Of a stretch of DNA of 64,000 bases, positions 51,613 to 63,500 are shown piece by piece (the stretch's first letter is position 1; each line of letters opens with the position of its first letter). The stretch is from NCBI GenBank assembly GCA_942491385.1, contig CALOAF010000005.1, positions 124,001 to 188,000 on the forward strand, given 5' to 3'. The stretch is from UBA6170 sp942491385. GTDB taxonomy: Bacteria > Chloroflexota > Anaerolineae > Anaerolineales > Anaerolineaceae. The position numbers and the translations under genes are program-made. A model generated the notes under the pieces. That model did not search any database. It was not told the DNA's origin and saw only the letters and a list, made by a program, of their open reading frames with translations.

Positions 51613-54456
51613 ATGATCATGAAAAGAAAATCAAATCCCCCCTTATCAAAAAAAGAATTTATGAAAACGATCACCCTTTTAGGATGTTCCTTAATCGTTG
51701 GTCTGATTTCAGTTTTTTCGCTGCGACATGAAATATTAAAAGATCAGATATGGCCGTGGCTATTATTAATACTTGTGATGATTGTTGCAGGTTTCTTGCT
51801 TAATAAAATCGAACCCATTTTGTATCACAACAAGATGGAAATGAAAATAAGCCCGGAGGCTACAAGGAAAAGGAAAAAAACTGGCATTTCGCTGATTGGT
51901 TTTTCCTTACTGATTGTTTTTTTCATTATTTATAAATTATGGCCGGATATCAACAACTGGCAAGGGACCGTTTTCTTATGGATTTTGGCCATGATTTTGA
52001 TGCTGTCGGGCTCTTGGTTACTTATAGGAATCGGAATCAGTTCTCAACGGATCACTTCGTCGAGGGGATTTTGGCCTCAAAGTCCCAATTTTCGACGGTT
52101 TGAATTGGTTGCATTCATATTAATTTTTATCTTTGCAATTTTTTTAAGGGTTTACAGATTAAATGAAATTCCTCCCGGGATCTATGTGGACGAGACCAAT
52201 GCAGCGTTGGATGCATTATATATCCTCGAAGGTCACCAGGTAACCCCATTCGGAACAGGATGGTATGGCACTCCAAATGGTTATATCTATTATATGGCCG
52301 GAATGATTAAATTATTTGGTCCAAATTGGTTGACCTTAAAATGGATATCATTAATTCCTGCCATTTTAACGATTCCTGCTGTATTTTTTTTAACCAGGCT
52401 CATGTTTGGACCAATTCCTGGGTTGATAGCCATGCTATTAATGTCCATCAGCCGCTGGCATTTAAGTATGAGTCGCTGGGGATGGAACGAAACGGCACCA
52501 CCTCTCTTTCAAATTCTGGCACTATTTTTTCTATTTCGCGGATTACGTGACCGACGTCCTCTTGATTATGCGCTGAGCGGCATCATTACCGGGTTAATGA
52601 CGTACACGTACCTAAGCAGCCGGTTGGCTTTTTACACCATCATCTTGTTTATGGTTTACTGGTTTATCACAGACCCATCCGGTTGGAGAGAATCCTTACG
52701 CAAAAGCTGGACTGGAATTTTAATCTTTTTCTTGTCAATATTCATCGCTGTTGGACCAATTTTAGTTACTTACATAACTGATCCATTTACCTATAATAAT
52801 AGGGTCAATCAGATCAGTATTCTTGGAGACATCAAAAACCAAAATAGTATCAGCCCGCTAACGGATAATATCGTAGACATCCTGAAGTTTTTCCACCATA
52901 CCGGCGATTTACAAGGGAAGCATAACTTGCCGGGTGAACCCATGGCTGACCCATTTACAGGTCTATTTTTTGCCTTTGGAATTGTTTACGCCTTATTAAA
53001 TTTGCGTGATTACAGAAAATTTTTATTAATCACCTGGTTGGTGATTGGATTGGCGGGTAGTTTTTTAAGTTCAAATCACGAGTCCCCGCAATCTTATCGT
53101 TCACTTACTGCACTGCCGGCTGTCATTATGCTTGCAGCAGTATCAATTGATGTATATGCCCGTTCATTCAACCTGGCCATCAAGCAATTCAGTGCAAAAT
53201 TCTTTCCTGCTCTGGTAAATAATCTGCCAGTTATTTTTATAATCATCATTTTAAGTAGCGCATCTTTATGGGAAGCCAATACCTACTTTAATAAACAAGC
53301 TAAATCAATCGGTGTGATTAGTGGGTTTAACCCCATTGAAAATGGAATAGCACAGGAAGTTATTCAGGCATATCGTGAGCAAAAAGCAATCTATCTATCC
53401 CCTAGATTTTCTGAGTTTTCTCCATTGCAATATTTAATGTATTCAGAAGTAAAAAACCAAACAGGTCAAAACTCATTGGAAAACCGACCTTATAAAGTAC
53501 TGTTACCAGAAGTCAATTTGCCTATTCCCGATACCAATCAGGATGCAATTTTTTTGCTTGATACTGATTACTATCTACTGCAAAATTATTTCCTGGATAT
53601 TTACCCGGATGCAAAAATTGATCTGATCAATCTATCCAATGGCGATCCATTATATGTAAAGGTTGAAATTCCTCGCGAACAAGTGGCTGAAATTCAGGGT
53701 GTTATCCAAAGAATTAAAGGTCCCTCCGGTACAATATCAGAACAAAAAGTTGATCTTATTGAATGGGATTCAAACGGGAACATGTCTACCATGATTGAAT
53801 GGGAATGCTTTTTACGTTTAGAAAATGGAATAAATATCGATTTATTAGCTGGCGAAAACGTACAAATTTATATTGACAACAATCTTTGGCGTGGACAAAC
53901 ATACCTTGGACGCGGTATTTATCATTTACTGGTCATTAAACCAAAAGATCATACCCAATCCTTCCAATTATCCTGGAAACTCGAAGATAATGAGATTGAA
54001 ATTGTCCCTTCCACTGCTCTTTTTAACATTCCCCAACCGAGGAATGGACTATTGAGTTCATATTATTCAAACCTTGATTGGGAAGGTAGTCCGTTGTTTC
54101 AACAAATAACCCCATTTTTATTGCTTGCCTGGCCTGATCAGTCTCCAATCATAGACGTAAATAAATTTAGTGTCCGTTTTACTGGCACTCTGCACATCGA
54201 AGAAGCCGGAAATTATTTATTCAGGGTTGAAGCTGATGATGGGGCTCGTCTGCTGTTGGATAGCATTGAAGTTGGTGCAGGTTTAAAACCAAATCAACCC
54301 AACGATTTTGAATATAGAACTGAATTAACCAAAGGCAGCCATTCAATTCAGGTCGATTATTTCCAGCAAGGCGGCGGAAGTGCTCTGCGTCTTTTCTGGC
54401 AGTTTGGAGATCGACCATTAACCCCGGTTCCACCAGAAGTGTTGACGCCGGATTGA
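51613..54456 (+). CDS. GT39/PMT-type membrane glycosyltransferase with C-terminal PA14 domain
   Basis: A 947-residue protein with about 13 membrane helices up to residue 550. Residues 180-560 are a dolichyl-phosphate-mannose-protein mannosyltransferase-like (GT39/ArnT superfamily) core: the acidic pair IYVDETNAALDAL (about 190-202), RWHLSMSRWGWNE, and the SYRSLTALPAV region. Residues about 560-800 are an extracytoplasmic beta region, and 808-947 a PA14 domain (LLSSYYSNLDWEG, ADDGARLLLDSIEV, IQVDYFQQGGGSALRLFW) that binds carbohydrates. It would attach or extend sugars on surface proteins from a lipid carrier. The DUF11 surface protein gene 128 bp downstream is a likely target. Start ATG 51613 or 51619. 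Confidence 0.88.
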   Translation: MIMKRKSNPPLSKKEFMKTITLLGCSLIVGLISVFSLRHEILKDQIWPWLLLILVMIVAGFLLNKIEPILYHNKMEMKISPEATRKRKKTGISLIGFSLLIVFFIIYKLWPDINNWQGTVFLWILAMILMLSGSWLLIGIGISSQRITSSRGFWPQSPNFRRFELVAFILIFIFAIFLRVYRLNEIPPGIYVDETNAALDALYILEGHQVTPFGTGWYGTPNGYIYYMAGMIKLFGPNWLTLKWISLIPAILTIPAVFFLTRLMFGPIPGLIAMLLMSISRWHLSMSRWGWNETAPPLFQILALFFLFRGLRDRRPLDYALSGIITGLMTYTYLSSRLAFYTIILFMVYWFITDPSGWRESLRKSWTGILIFFLSIFIAVGPILVTYITDPFTYNNRVNQISILGDIKNQNSISPLTDNIVDILKFFHHTGDLQGKHNLPGEPMADPFTGLFFAFGIVYALLNLRDYRKFLLITWLVIGLAGSFLSSNHESPQSYRSLTALPAVIMLAAVSIDVYARSFNLAIKQFSAKFFPALVNNLPVIFIIIILSSASLWEANTYFNKQAKSIGVISGFNPIENGIAQEVIQAYREQKAIYLSPRFSEFSPLQYLMYSEVKNQTGQNSLENRPYKVLLPEVNLPIPDTNQDAIFLLDTDYYLLQNYFLDIYPDAKIDLINLSNGDPLYVKVEIPREQVAEIQGVIQRIKGPSGTISEQKVDLIEWDSNGNMSTMIEWECFLRLENGINIDLLAGENVQIYIDNNLWRGQTYLGRGIYHLLVIKPKDHTQSFQLSWKLEDNEIEIVPSTALFNIPQPRNGLLSSYYSNLDWEGSPLFQQITPFLLLAWPDQSPIIDVNKFSVRFTGTLHIEEAGNYLFRVEADDGARLLLDSIEVGAGLKPNQPNDFEYRTELTKGSHSIQVDYFQQGGGSALRLFWQFGDRPLTPVPPEVLTPD

Positions 54457-54584
54457 TTTGGTTTTCTTCTTAAAATGAAGCTTTTGGATTATTTTTTTTA
54501 AGGTAAAATTAATAAGTTATCATTAGAAATTTTTAATCTGAAAGAAATTATTCACTTCTAAAATAAATTGAAAAAGAGGGATCA

Positions 54585-57500
54585 ATGGGACGTATAAAAT
54601 TTGAACGTGTAGTGACTTTTTTAACGATTGTATTAATTCTGGTTTCATCCAATTTCATGCAGGCAGAAGCCAGTCCGGTATTCGATGCCAATCCAATGGT
54701 CGATGCCAGGCCTTTGTTTATACCAACACCAACCGTGCGTCTCACTCCCCTACCCATCCGTTTATTGGTCAAAATTTTAATATAGAACTTATTTTTAATA
54801 ATTCTGGGGAGACCGGTTATGGCCCTTATATTGATCTGTTTTTACCGTTGAGCGGTGTGGATGGTTTAAATCCCACTGATCCCCCAGAAACTGACTTAAA
54901 TGATGGTATTTCATTTAATAGTGCAACCTTTTTAAGTCAACCTGTTGCAACTCAGGTTATTGCCTGCCCGGCAGGTTCATCCATTATCCATCCGTTGACC
55001 AATCTACCTGTCACCTGCCCTCCTCAACCAGCTGGGCTTTACGTACCTTTTGAATGGGAAATGGTTGTAATGACCCTCCCATTTGGATCGTATGTTTCTG
55101 ATCAACCCGATGCTGTCATTCAGGTAAATGTCAACTTAAGTAATTATGCTGATCTGGGTGTTGGATTGCCCATTTACGCCAATGGTGGTTTTATGTTTGG
55201 AGCAGATGAGTTGAATAACCCAACAGATGATCCGGCCATTCCTGGCACCCGCGTTCAGGCGACGACCACCCCAAAATTAGTGACATTGGTAAAAACCTAT
55301 AACGGACCGGAAGATGAGACCGCTACCGGTCCAAATTACCCCCGTCGCTATACCATCACCGCAACGATCGCCGCTGGACAAACTGTGGAAAACCTGGTGC
55401 TTACGGATACACTGCCTGGCAATATGCAGTTTGTGAGCCTGGTAAGCACCGCCCCTGTTGCATCAAATTGCAGTTTACCTTCCACCACGACCCCAGGAGG
55501 TAGTTTATCCTGCACTTTTGCCTCCGTAGGCGGTAGTGCGGAAATAATTTTTGAGTATTATATTCCTTACAAAGATAATGCCACACCCGCTAATAATGTC
55601 ATCAATCCGACGAGTGGCGATGATGTCACCTCATGTAACCAGGTCACCGCTGACGGAGATTGGGATCCGCTTGACCCGCGCGATGAGGGTGCAACAAGCA
55701 ATGTTGATGAAGACCCGGGCGGTTGTGAACATACACTGGAGGATAAATCAATCGCAATTCAAAAAGGCGTCAGGGTGGTCGAAGGGGGAATCCCCACACC
55801 AGGGAAAACCCTTGAATACACACTAAATTTTCAGGTTTCGGATTATTTTGCTTTTGATGATGTTGTCATCACCGACCTGATTTCCGATGGGCAGCACTTT
55901 GACCCCGATTTTGCACCAACTTTATCAGTGAATGGAAATGGTTTTGCATCAGTCACAAGTGCTTTGAATGCTGCTAATTTTACAGTTTCTTGTAATTATT
56001 CAGGAGCAAGTGTTGGCACTGAGTGTACAGTTATTAATCCGGCAACGAATGATGGTGAAACAACATTCAGTTTTGATGTATCCTCGGAATTGGAAACGCG
56101 CTCGTTTGATGGGAAATTAATTGGCGGTTGTGTTCCTTTAGCAGGCACTGGGGTTTTGGATCCTGATTGTGGAACTTACGATAATGATGCAACCACCGGA
56201 ACAATTGTTTTCAGAACAACCATTTTAGAGAATTTTGTTGATGATTACCCATCAACCGATGCATCTGTTGATCAGGGAGATGTGCTATCCAATGATGTTT
56301 CCATTTTTGGGAACCTCTTATCGGTCAATGATGCCAGCACCCCAACCGGAGAAAGCGAAAGTGATGGTAGTGCAGCGTCGGTCTCAATTCCGTATGGCAG
56401 TATCACCAAATCAATTTATGCTCTCAATAACAGTACCAGTTTACCTTCCCCGGTGCGGATCGCTCCAGGGGATACCGTAACCTACCGGGTTCAATATTCC
56501 CTCCCCACCAGCGATTTTGAAAATCTGGTGATCACGGATTATTTACCCCTTACCGATTTTTGACGCTACTGATGTTACTACTTTTAGCAGTACTGTTTGT
56601 GGCACACCTGCTGCAGGGAATTCCTGTTATGGTCCTAATGACAGTTACCATCTTTTAAGTGCTTCGATAACACCAGCCTTAACTACCAATTCAGCTGCAA
56701 ATTCAGTGATCTGGACTTATGGCAATGATGATGGAGTTGGCAGAAGCAGTTCGAATATTGATCTCTTGTTTACTGTCACTGTTAGTAATGATCCATTCGC
56801 TGATGGACTATTTCTCACCAATCAGGCACAGGTAGGAGAGAGTTCTACCAATTCCGGGGACAATTCACAGAATAACATTGTTCAAATCCTATTAACCCAA
56901 CCGGTGGTAGATATTACCAAAGGAGTTGTTTGGACAGATAGAGTCAATGACCCTATACCGGTTTTTTCACCTGCAACTGTTGGCCCAGTTTCTTTCGATG
57001 GTACACAATCTTGTGGATCAAGATGGAGTGGCTCTATTACATCAGATGGATTAATCGCTGATCCAGTCAATAGTAATGTCAGCAATCTGGATGCAGGGGA
57101 TACGGTTATGATGGCAGTCCTCCTGGAAAACACCGGCCGTTATGACGCCTTCGATGTGAAAGCCAGGGACTTATTACCAGCAGGAATGACGTACGTACCA
57201 GGCTCGCTATGTGTGACCAACGGCGCAGGAACTCTTTTACTATACACCGACCTGGGCACGGGTTTCTTCGACCAGGGAATTGAATTAACAGATACCAGCA
57301 GCAGCGACGCGGCGATTAAAAGAGGAAAAGATAGCAATGATGTGAATAATACAACCGGCACCAATATTGCGGTCATCACTTATTTAGCCACAATGGATGC
57401 GGATGTTGAACCTGGTGAGACCTATACCAACACCAGTACGCTATTCAACTTTGCCGGTACAGATGATGGTGGACCCAACCACATCCCTGAAGAATTGGAA

Positions 57501-60500
57501 GATGATGCAGACGCGACAATCTTTGACCCAACAGTTGACAAAGCCCTGACCGCAACAGATCGCGACTTTACAACGGGCAATTCTGTCACCATTGGAGAAA
57601 TTGTAGAATATACCGTTACTGTCAAAATACCGGAAGGAATCACAAATTCTGTAGTCCTCACCGATCAGCTGGATGCAGGTCTGGCATTTGTAGGCTGTGA
57701 TTCCATCACCCCCTCCAATGGGATCAGCACAGATTTAACGGGAGGATTTACCAGTGCGTGTGATGACCCCACCAACCCAACTGTAACAAATCAAGGTCGC
57801 ACAATCTCCTATACCCTTGGCAACCTCACCAATGCTAACCGCGACAATTCTGTCGATGACACAATAACAATTATATATCAAGCAATTGTCATCAACAGCC
57901 TGGAAAACAACCCTGGTATTAACCTGAACAATGCCGTTAATTTAACCTGGGATGGTGGCAGTGACACAGCCAGTGCGGACAATGCTAGCATTGTAGAACC
58001 ATTCTTACAGGCCAACAAAACCGCGAACCCAATAACACTTGTGGATTCAGGTGATAGTATAACCTTCAGCTTGATTGTATCCCATACTGGTTTAAGTGGT
58101 TCAGATGCCTTTGAAGCACATATTAGAGATGACTTAAGTGCCTTGCCATTTACCGTGACAGCTATTGCCCCAATGACTTTTACAGGATCAACATGTGGAA
58201 CACCAATTGTCAGCGATAATTCATCCGGGAATTTGATTGACCTGGTGGTTGACCATTTACCATTAGGTTGTTCTGCCACACTTACCTACACAGCTACCCT
58301 CAATGTTTCGGTAAGACCTGGTCAAGTTATTACCAATACTGCTAATATCGATTGGACGAATTTACCAGATACACTAACGGATCCTTCTGATTACACTGAT
58401 CTTGATTGTGAACGTAGTGGAGATGCAGGGGCCTGTGGAGCGGCAGCGAATGACTATCGGGCAAGCGATCCGGCGACAGTTACTATCAAAGCAGCCACCT
58501 TTGCCAAGTCAATTATTTCTACCGGTATTAATAACCTGAACAACAATAACCTTCAGGCTGTGATTGGCGAAACCATCGATTATCGAGTGACGTTAACCGT
58601 ACCTGAAGGATCTATTCCAACCCTTAATATTCAAGATACTTTAGATGCGGGTCTGGCTTTTGTGCAATGTCTCAGTATCACAGCATCTACAGGTTTACAA
58701 ACAGATTTAGTTGGGGGGTTTGCAAGCGCCTGCCCCATTACTCCTCAATTGCCTGCTGTAAATCCTACAGTATCAGCCAATGCGCTCTCTATTCGCTATA
58801 ATCTTGGAAACATTACCAACACAAATACCAACAATGCCATCTTGGAGACGATTACCATTGACTACCGTGTGGTCGTGCTGAATGTTGTTGGAAATCAACA
58901 AGGGATTTTAAGAAATAATTACGCAATTCCATATTCCGGAAACACTGCATTAACTGCCGTCCGTTCAGCACCTAATGTAACCATTATCGAGCCATCACCC
59001 ACTGTAGCAAAAAGCGCTACCATTGGTGGCGACAGCATTGGCCTGCCAGGTGAGCCAGTGATTTACACCATCACCATCCGAAACACGGGCACCCCCACCA
59101 CGGATGCCTATGATGTGTGGGTCAACGATCCATTGCCAAAAGTGAGCACTACCGATAGCCGCTCATTGATCATCAGCCCCACCATCACATCTGTTACTGG
59201 CAGTGATCCACTTAACTTCCAATTGACCGGCTCGGATGCTGGTGGCTGGATTCTTAATAATGTGAGCAGTTTCGATCTACTGGTAGGGCAAACCATCACC
59301 ATCACCATTCAAGGCAATCTATTACTGGTGGATCCCCCGGCAGTTTCTGCTGACCAATTGATTAGAAATATCGTTGATATGACCTGGACCAGTCTGGATG
59401 GAAGCCCTGGACAGATTTCTATCTATGCAGCAACTTCTACTGAAAGAGATGGGTCAGGTGGTATCAATGATTACGCCACCATTGCTAATGCCGACATACG
59501 CATCGAGAACATTGTATTCTCTAAGCAATTGATTGATTTGGATGGCAATGTGCTGACCGGTCAGGACGTCCGCATTGGAGAAACAATTAAGTATCGCATC
59601 ACATTTACAATTCCTCGGGATGTCTACCTGAACAACTTGAACTTTACCGATACCTTAGATGATGGACTGGCATATGCTGCCTGTTCGTCCATTACTGCTG
59701 AAGCCGGGTTGGTTTCCTCTGTGACTGATGGTTTTTCATGCAGTAACGCGACAATATCCCTTACCAATGACGGTAAAAATTTGGGGATTGGGTTCGGGAA
59801 CGTTCAGAACACTAATTTGGCGAGTCCGCAGAGCATTGTATTGGAATACACAGCCATTGTGCTCAACACCACCTTCAATGATCGCAGTGACACACTCAAT
59901 AATCAGGTGGCAGCCAACTTCTCTGTAAATAATGCCACCACCACCTTAAATGCCAGCGCTCCAAATGTAACCATCAACGAACCAACGCTGACCGTGGTTA
60001 AAGAAGCTGTTCCAACCTCTGCTGATGCAGGGGACGTCATCACGTTTACAATTACGGTAACCAGTCAGTCTGGCACAAACTTCAATGACGCTTATGATGT
60101 TGACTTGGAAGATATACTTCCCACCGGATTGACATATGTAACTGGAACTTTTACAAACACTATTGGGTTAGCACCAACCACAGCACCTGCTTATGACAGC
60201 GGTACACGCACATTTTCGGCTGGATGGGATGTATTTCCTCCTGGACAAACCTCTGTTTTCACTTTCCAGGCAACCATTGATCAGGCTGTAGTTCCCAATC
60301 AGATAATCACAAACGAAGCTGATCTCAATTGGACCAGTATGCCCGGGACAGTTACTGATCCTTCTCCGTTCAATGGTTCTGATTGTGAGCGTACTGGTAA
60401 TCCCACAGATTGTGGTGGTGCTGCCAATGATTATTCGGATGATGATCCCGCATTAGTAACCGTCGACAATGTTGTTTTTGCCAAAACACTGACTGGTACA

Positions 60501-63500
60501 AGCGCAACTCACACCAGTGGGAACAATTTAACCATTGGTGAAGTTGCCAGCTTTGCATTAACCATCACGTTGCCTGAAAGTACTATTCCTTCCTTAACCG
60601 TGACGGATTTCATTCCGGCTGGCATGGCTTACGTGGCCAACAGCTTTTCGATTGATACAACTAATTATATTGGTTCTTATGATCCTCCAACTGTTACACC
60701 AGCTACCGATACAAATGGCACAGATGGGCAGGATCTGGTCATCGAATTCGGTGAAATCATAACCACTGCAACCCCTGGAACCGGCAATAATATCCTGGTG
60801 ATTGAGTTCGATGCGGTGGTGTTAAATGTATTTGGTAACCAGTCTGGTGTTAACTTAGTAAATACCAGTTCATATCAAATTGGAACCAATCCCCTGGTAT
60901 CATCGGACATAGTCACTATGCCAATTGTTGAACCTGAATTGACGATCACAAAGAGTTTTGACAATACCAATGCTCCATTCGAAGCGGGTGAAACAGTACC
61001 TTATCAATTGGTTATTTCCAATACCTCGGGCTTAACGGCCTTTGATGTGGTCATCAGTGATCTCGCTTATGCAACGGTCAGTAATATTACTTTCACACAA
61101 ACACCTGCAAATCTGGTTGGGTTACAAAATCTAACCACAGGAAACCAGGTCAACTTTACTATCGATGAATTCCCCTCCGGGACTACACTGACGATTAATT
61201 TTGATGTAGTATTACCCACCAGCTTACAGGTGGGTGAAACAGTCGAAAATTCAGCCTCAGTCACCTGGACTTCGCTGGATGGTACCGATACAAATGAAAG
61301 AACCGGAACCTCCGGAGATCCACTAAATGATTATTATGATGAGGATACAGAAACATTTACGATCGAACAACCCACTATCGTTAAAACTGTCGATAAATTA
61401 GATGCAACCATCGGTGAGGTTGTGCGCTATACATTGACTATAACCAGTCCAAAAGGAACGATTGAAGATTGGGTCATCACCGATACATTGCCCGCCGGTT
61501 TGATTTTCGCAGGCAATATTAGTGAAACTGGTTTCGATTTCCCCGTCCCCAGTGTTTCTACTCCCAACGATGGCAGTGCTACCGTAACACTCACCTGGAC
61601 CATGCCTGATCCATCCGTCATCACTGAAAACACGATGGTGATCAGTTTTGATGTGGTTGTGGCTGATGTGATTGGAAATCAGAATGGTGGTACACCACAG
61701 AATTCAGTTCGGATGGGTTACACCGATGGAAATGATGCTCCACAAACCCTGACGGATACCGTTGATTTCACCATTCTTGAACCTGACCTGTTGGTCAGCA
61801 AAACCTTCCTGCCAAACCCGGCAGGTCTTGGGCAGGAAGTGACGTATACAATAGCACTCTCGCACAGTACTGACAGTACCAGCGCAGCCTTCAACGTTTC
61901 ACTTGAAGACATAATTCCAGTCGGTTTGGACTATGTTGCCACTTCTATTGGTGGGAGCTGCACAAGCGGCACCTTAACGCCAGTTGATACTGGGGCACCC
62001 ACTTTATCCTGGACAGTGGACCAACTTTCGCTGGGTGCGTCATGTTCATTTACTTACAAAGTGCTGGTATCATCTGCTGCACTCGATCAGACGTTAACCA
62101 ATGCGGTCACTGGAGAATATTCTTCATTACCAGACACTCCTGCTGAGGAACGCGAATATTCGCTTGACACAGAGGTTGATCTGATTACAACCGGCCCAGA
62201 TTTACGAATTGAAAAAAGTGATGGCGGGATTACAGCCACAGCAGGTGGTACGATTTCATACACCTTGAATTACTGGAATGATGGCAATGGCGCAGCAACC
62301 GGCGTTGTTATTTCAGAAGAAGTACCGCCTCATACAACTTTCAATGCTGCCGGTAGCACAACAGGGTGGAGTTGCGCGGATGGATCACCAGCCTCAACAG
62401 CCTGTACTTTCACCATTGGTTCATTAGCTGCAGGTGCAAATGGAAGCGTTACGTTCTCCGTTACAGTCAATACTCCCCTGCCGAACGGAGTAACTCAGAC
62501 ATCCAATACAGCCGTAATCAGTGATGATGGTACCCATGGTGACGATCCCACACCAGTTAACAACACCAGCACCGATCCGACCCCCATCAATGCTGCCCCG
62601 GATATGACCATCACCAAGGTTGATGATGTTGTTGGTTCGACTCTACCGGGTGCAACAATTATTTACACACTGACTTATGACAATGTGGGTGATCAGGATG
62701 CCACCGGTGTGGTGGTCACTGAAACCGTACCAGACAACACCACCTTCACGACTACCGGCAGCTCAGCTGGTTGGACTTGCACTCCCGATGCTACTGCGGG
62801 TTCAACCTGTACACTTACGCTTGGTGCTGTTCCTGCCAGTGATCCTGCGGGTACTCTGACCTTTGCGGTTGTCCTTGACGATCCATTGGCGGCCGGGGTG
62901 ACTGAGATCAACAATGCAGTTTCGATCGCAGACGATGGCACCAATGGGGATGATCCCACCCCGGGTAACAACTCCGATGACGAAGATACCCCCGTGGGAG
63001 CTGCCCCGGACATGACCATCACCAAGGTTGATGATGTTGTTGGTTCGACTCTACCGGGTGCAACCATTATCTACACATTAACATACGACAATGTAGGTGA
63101 TCAGAACGCCACCGGTGTGGTCGTCACAGAAACCGTACCAGCCAATACCACCTTCACGACTACCGGCAGCTCAGCGGGTTGGAGTTGTGTTGATGGTGCT
63201 GCTGCTGGTACAACCTGTACTCTGTCCCTTGGAAATGTGCTTGCCAGTGATCCTGCGGGTACTTTGACCTTTGCGGTTGTACTTGACAATCCATTAGCGG
63301 CCGGGGTGACTGAGATCAACAATGCTGTTTCGATCGCAGATGATGGCACCAATGGGGATGATCCTACCCCGGAGAACAACTCTGATGATGAGGTGACCCC
63401 GGTGGATGCCACCCCGGATATGACCATCACCAAGGTTGATGATGTTGTTGGTTCGACTCTACCGGGTGCAACGATTATTTACACACTGACCTACGACAAT

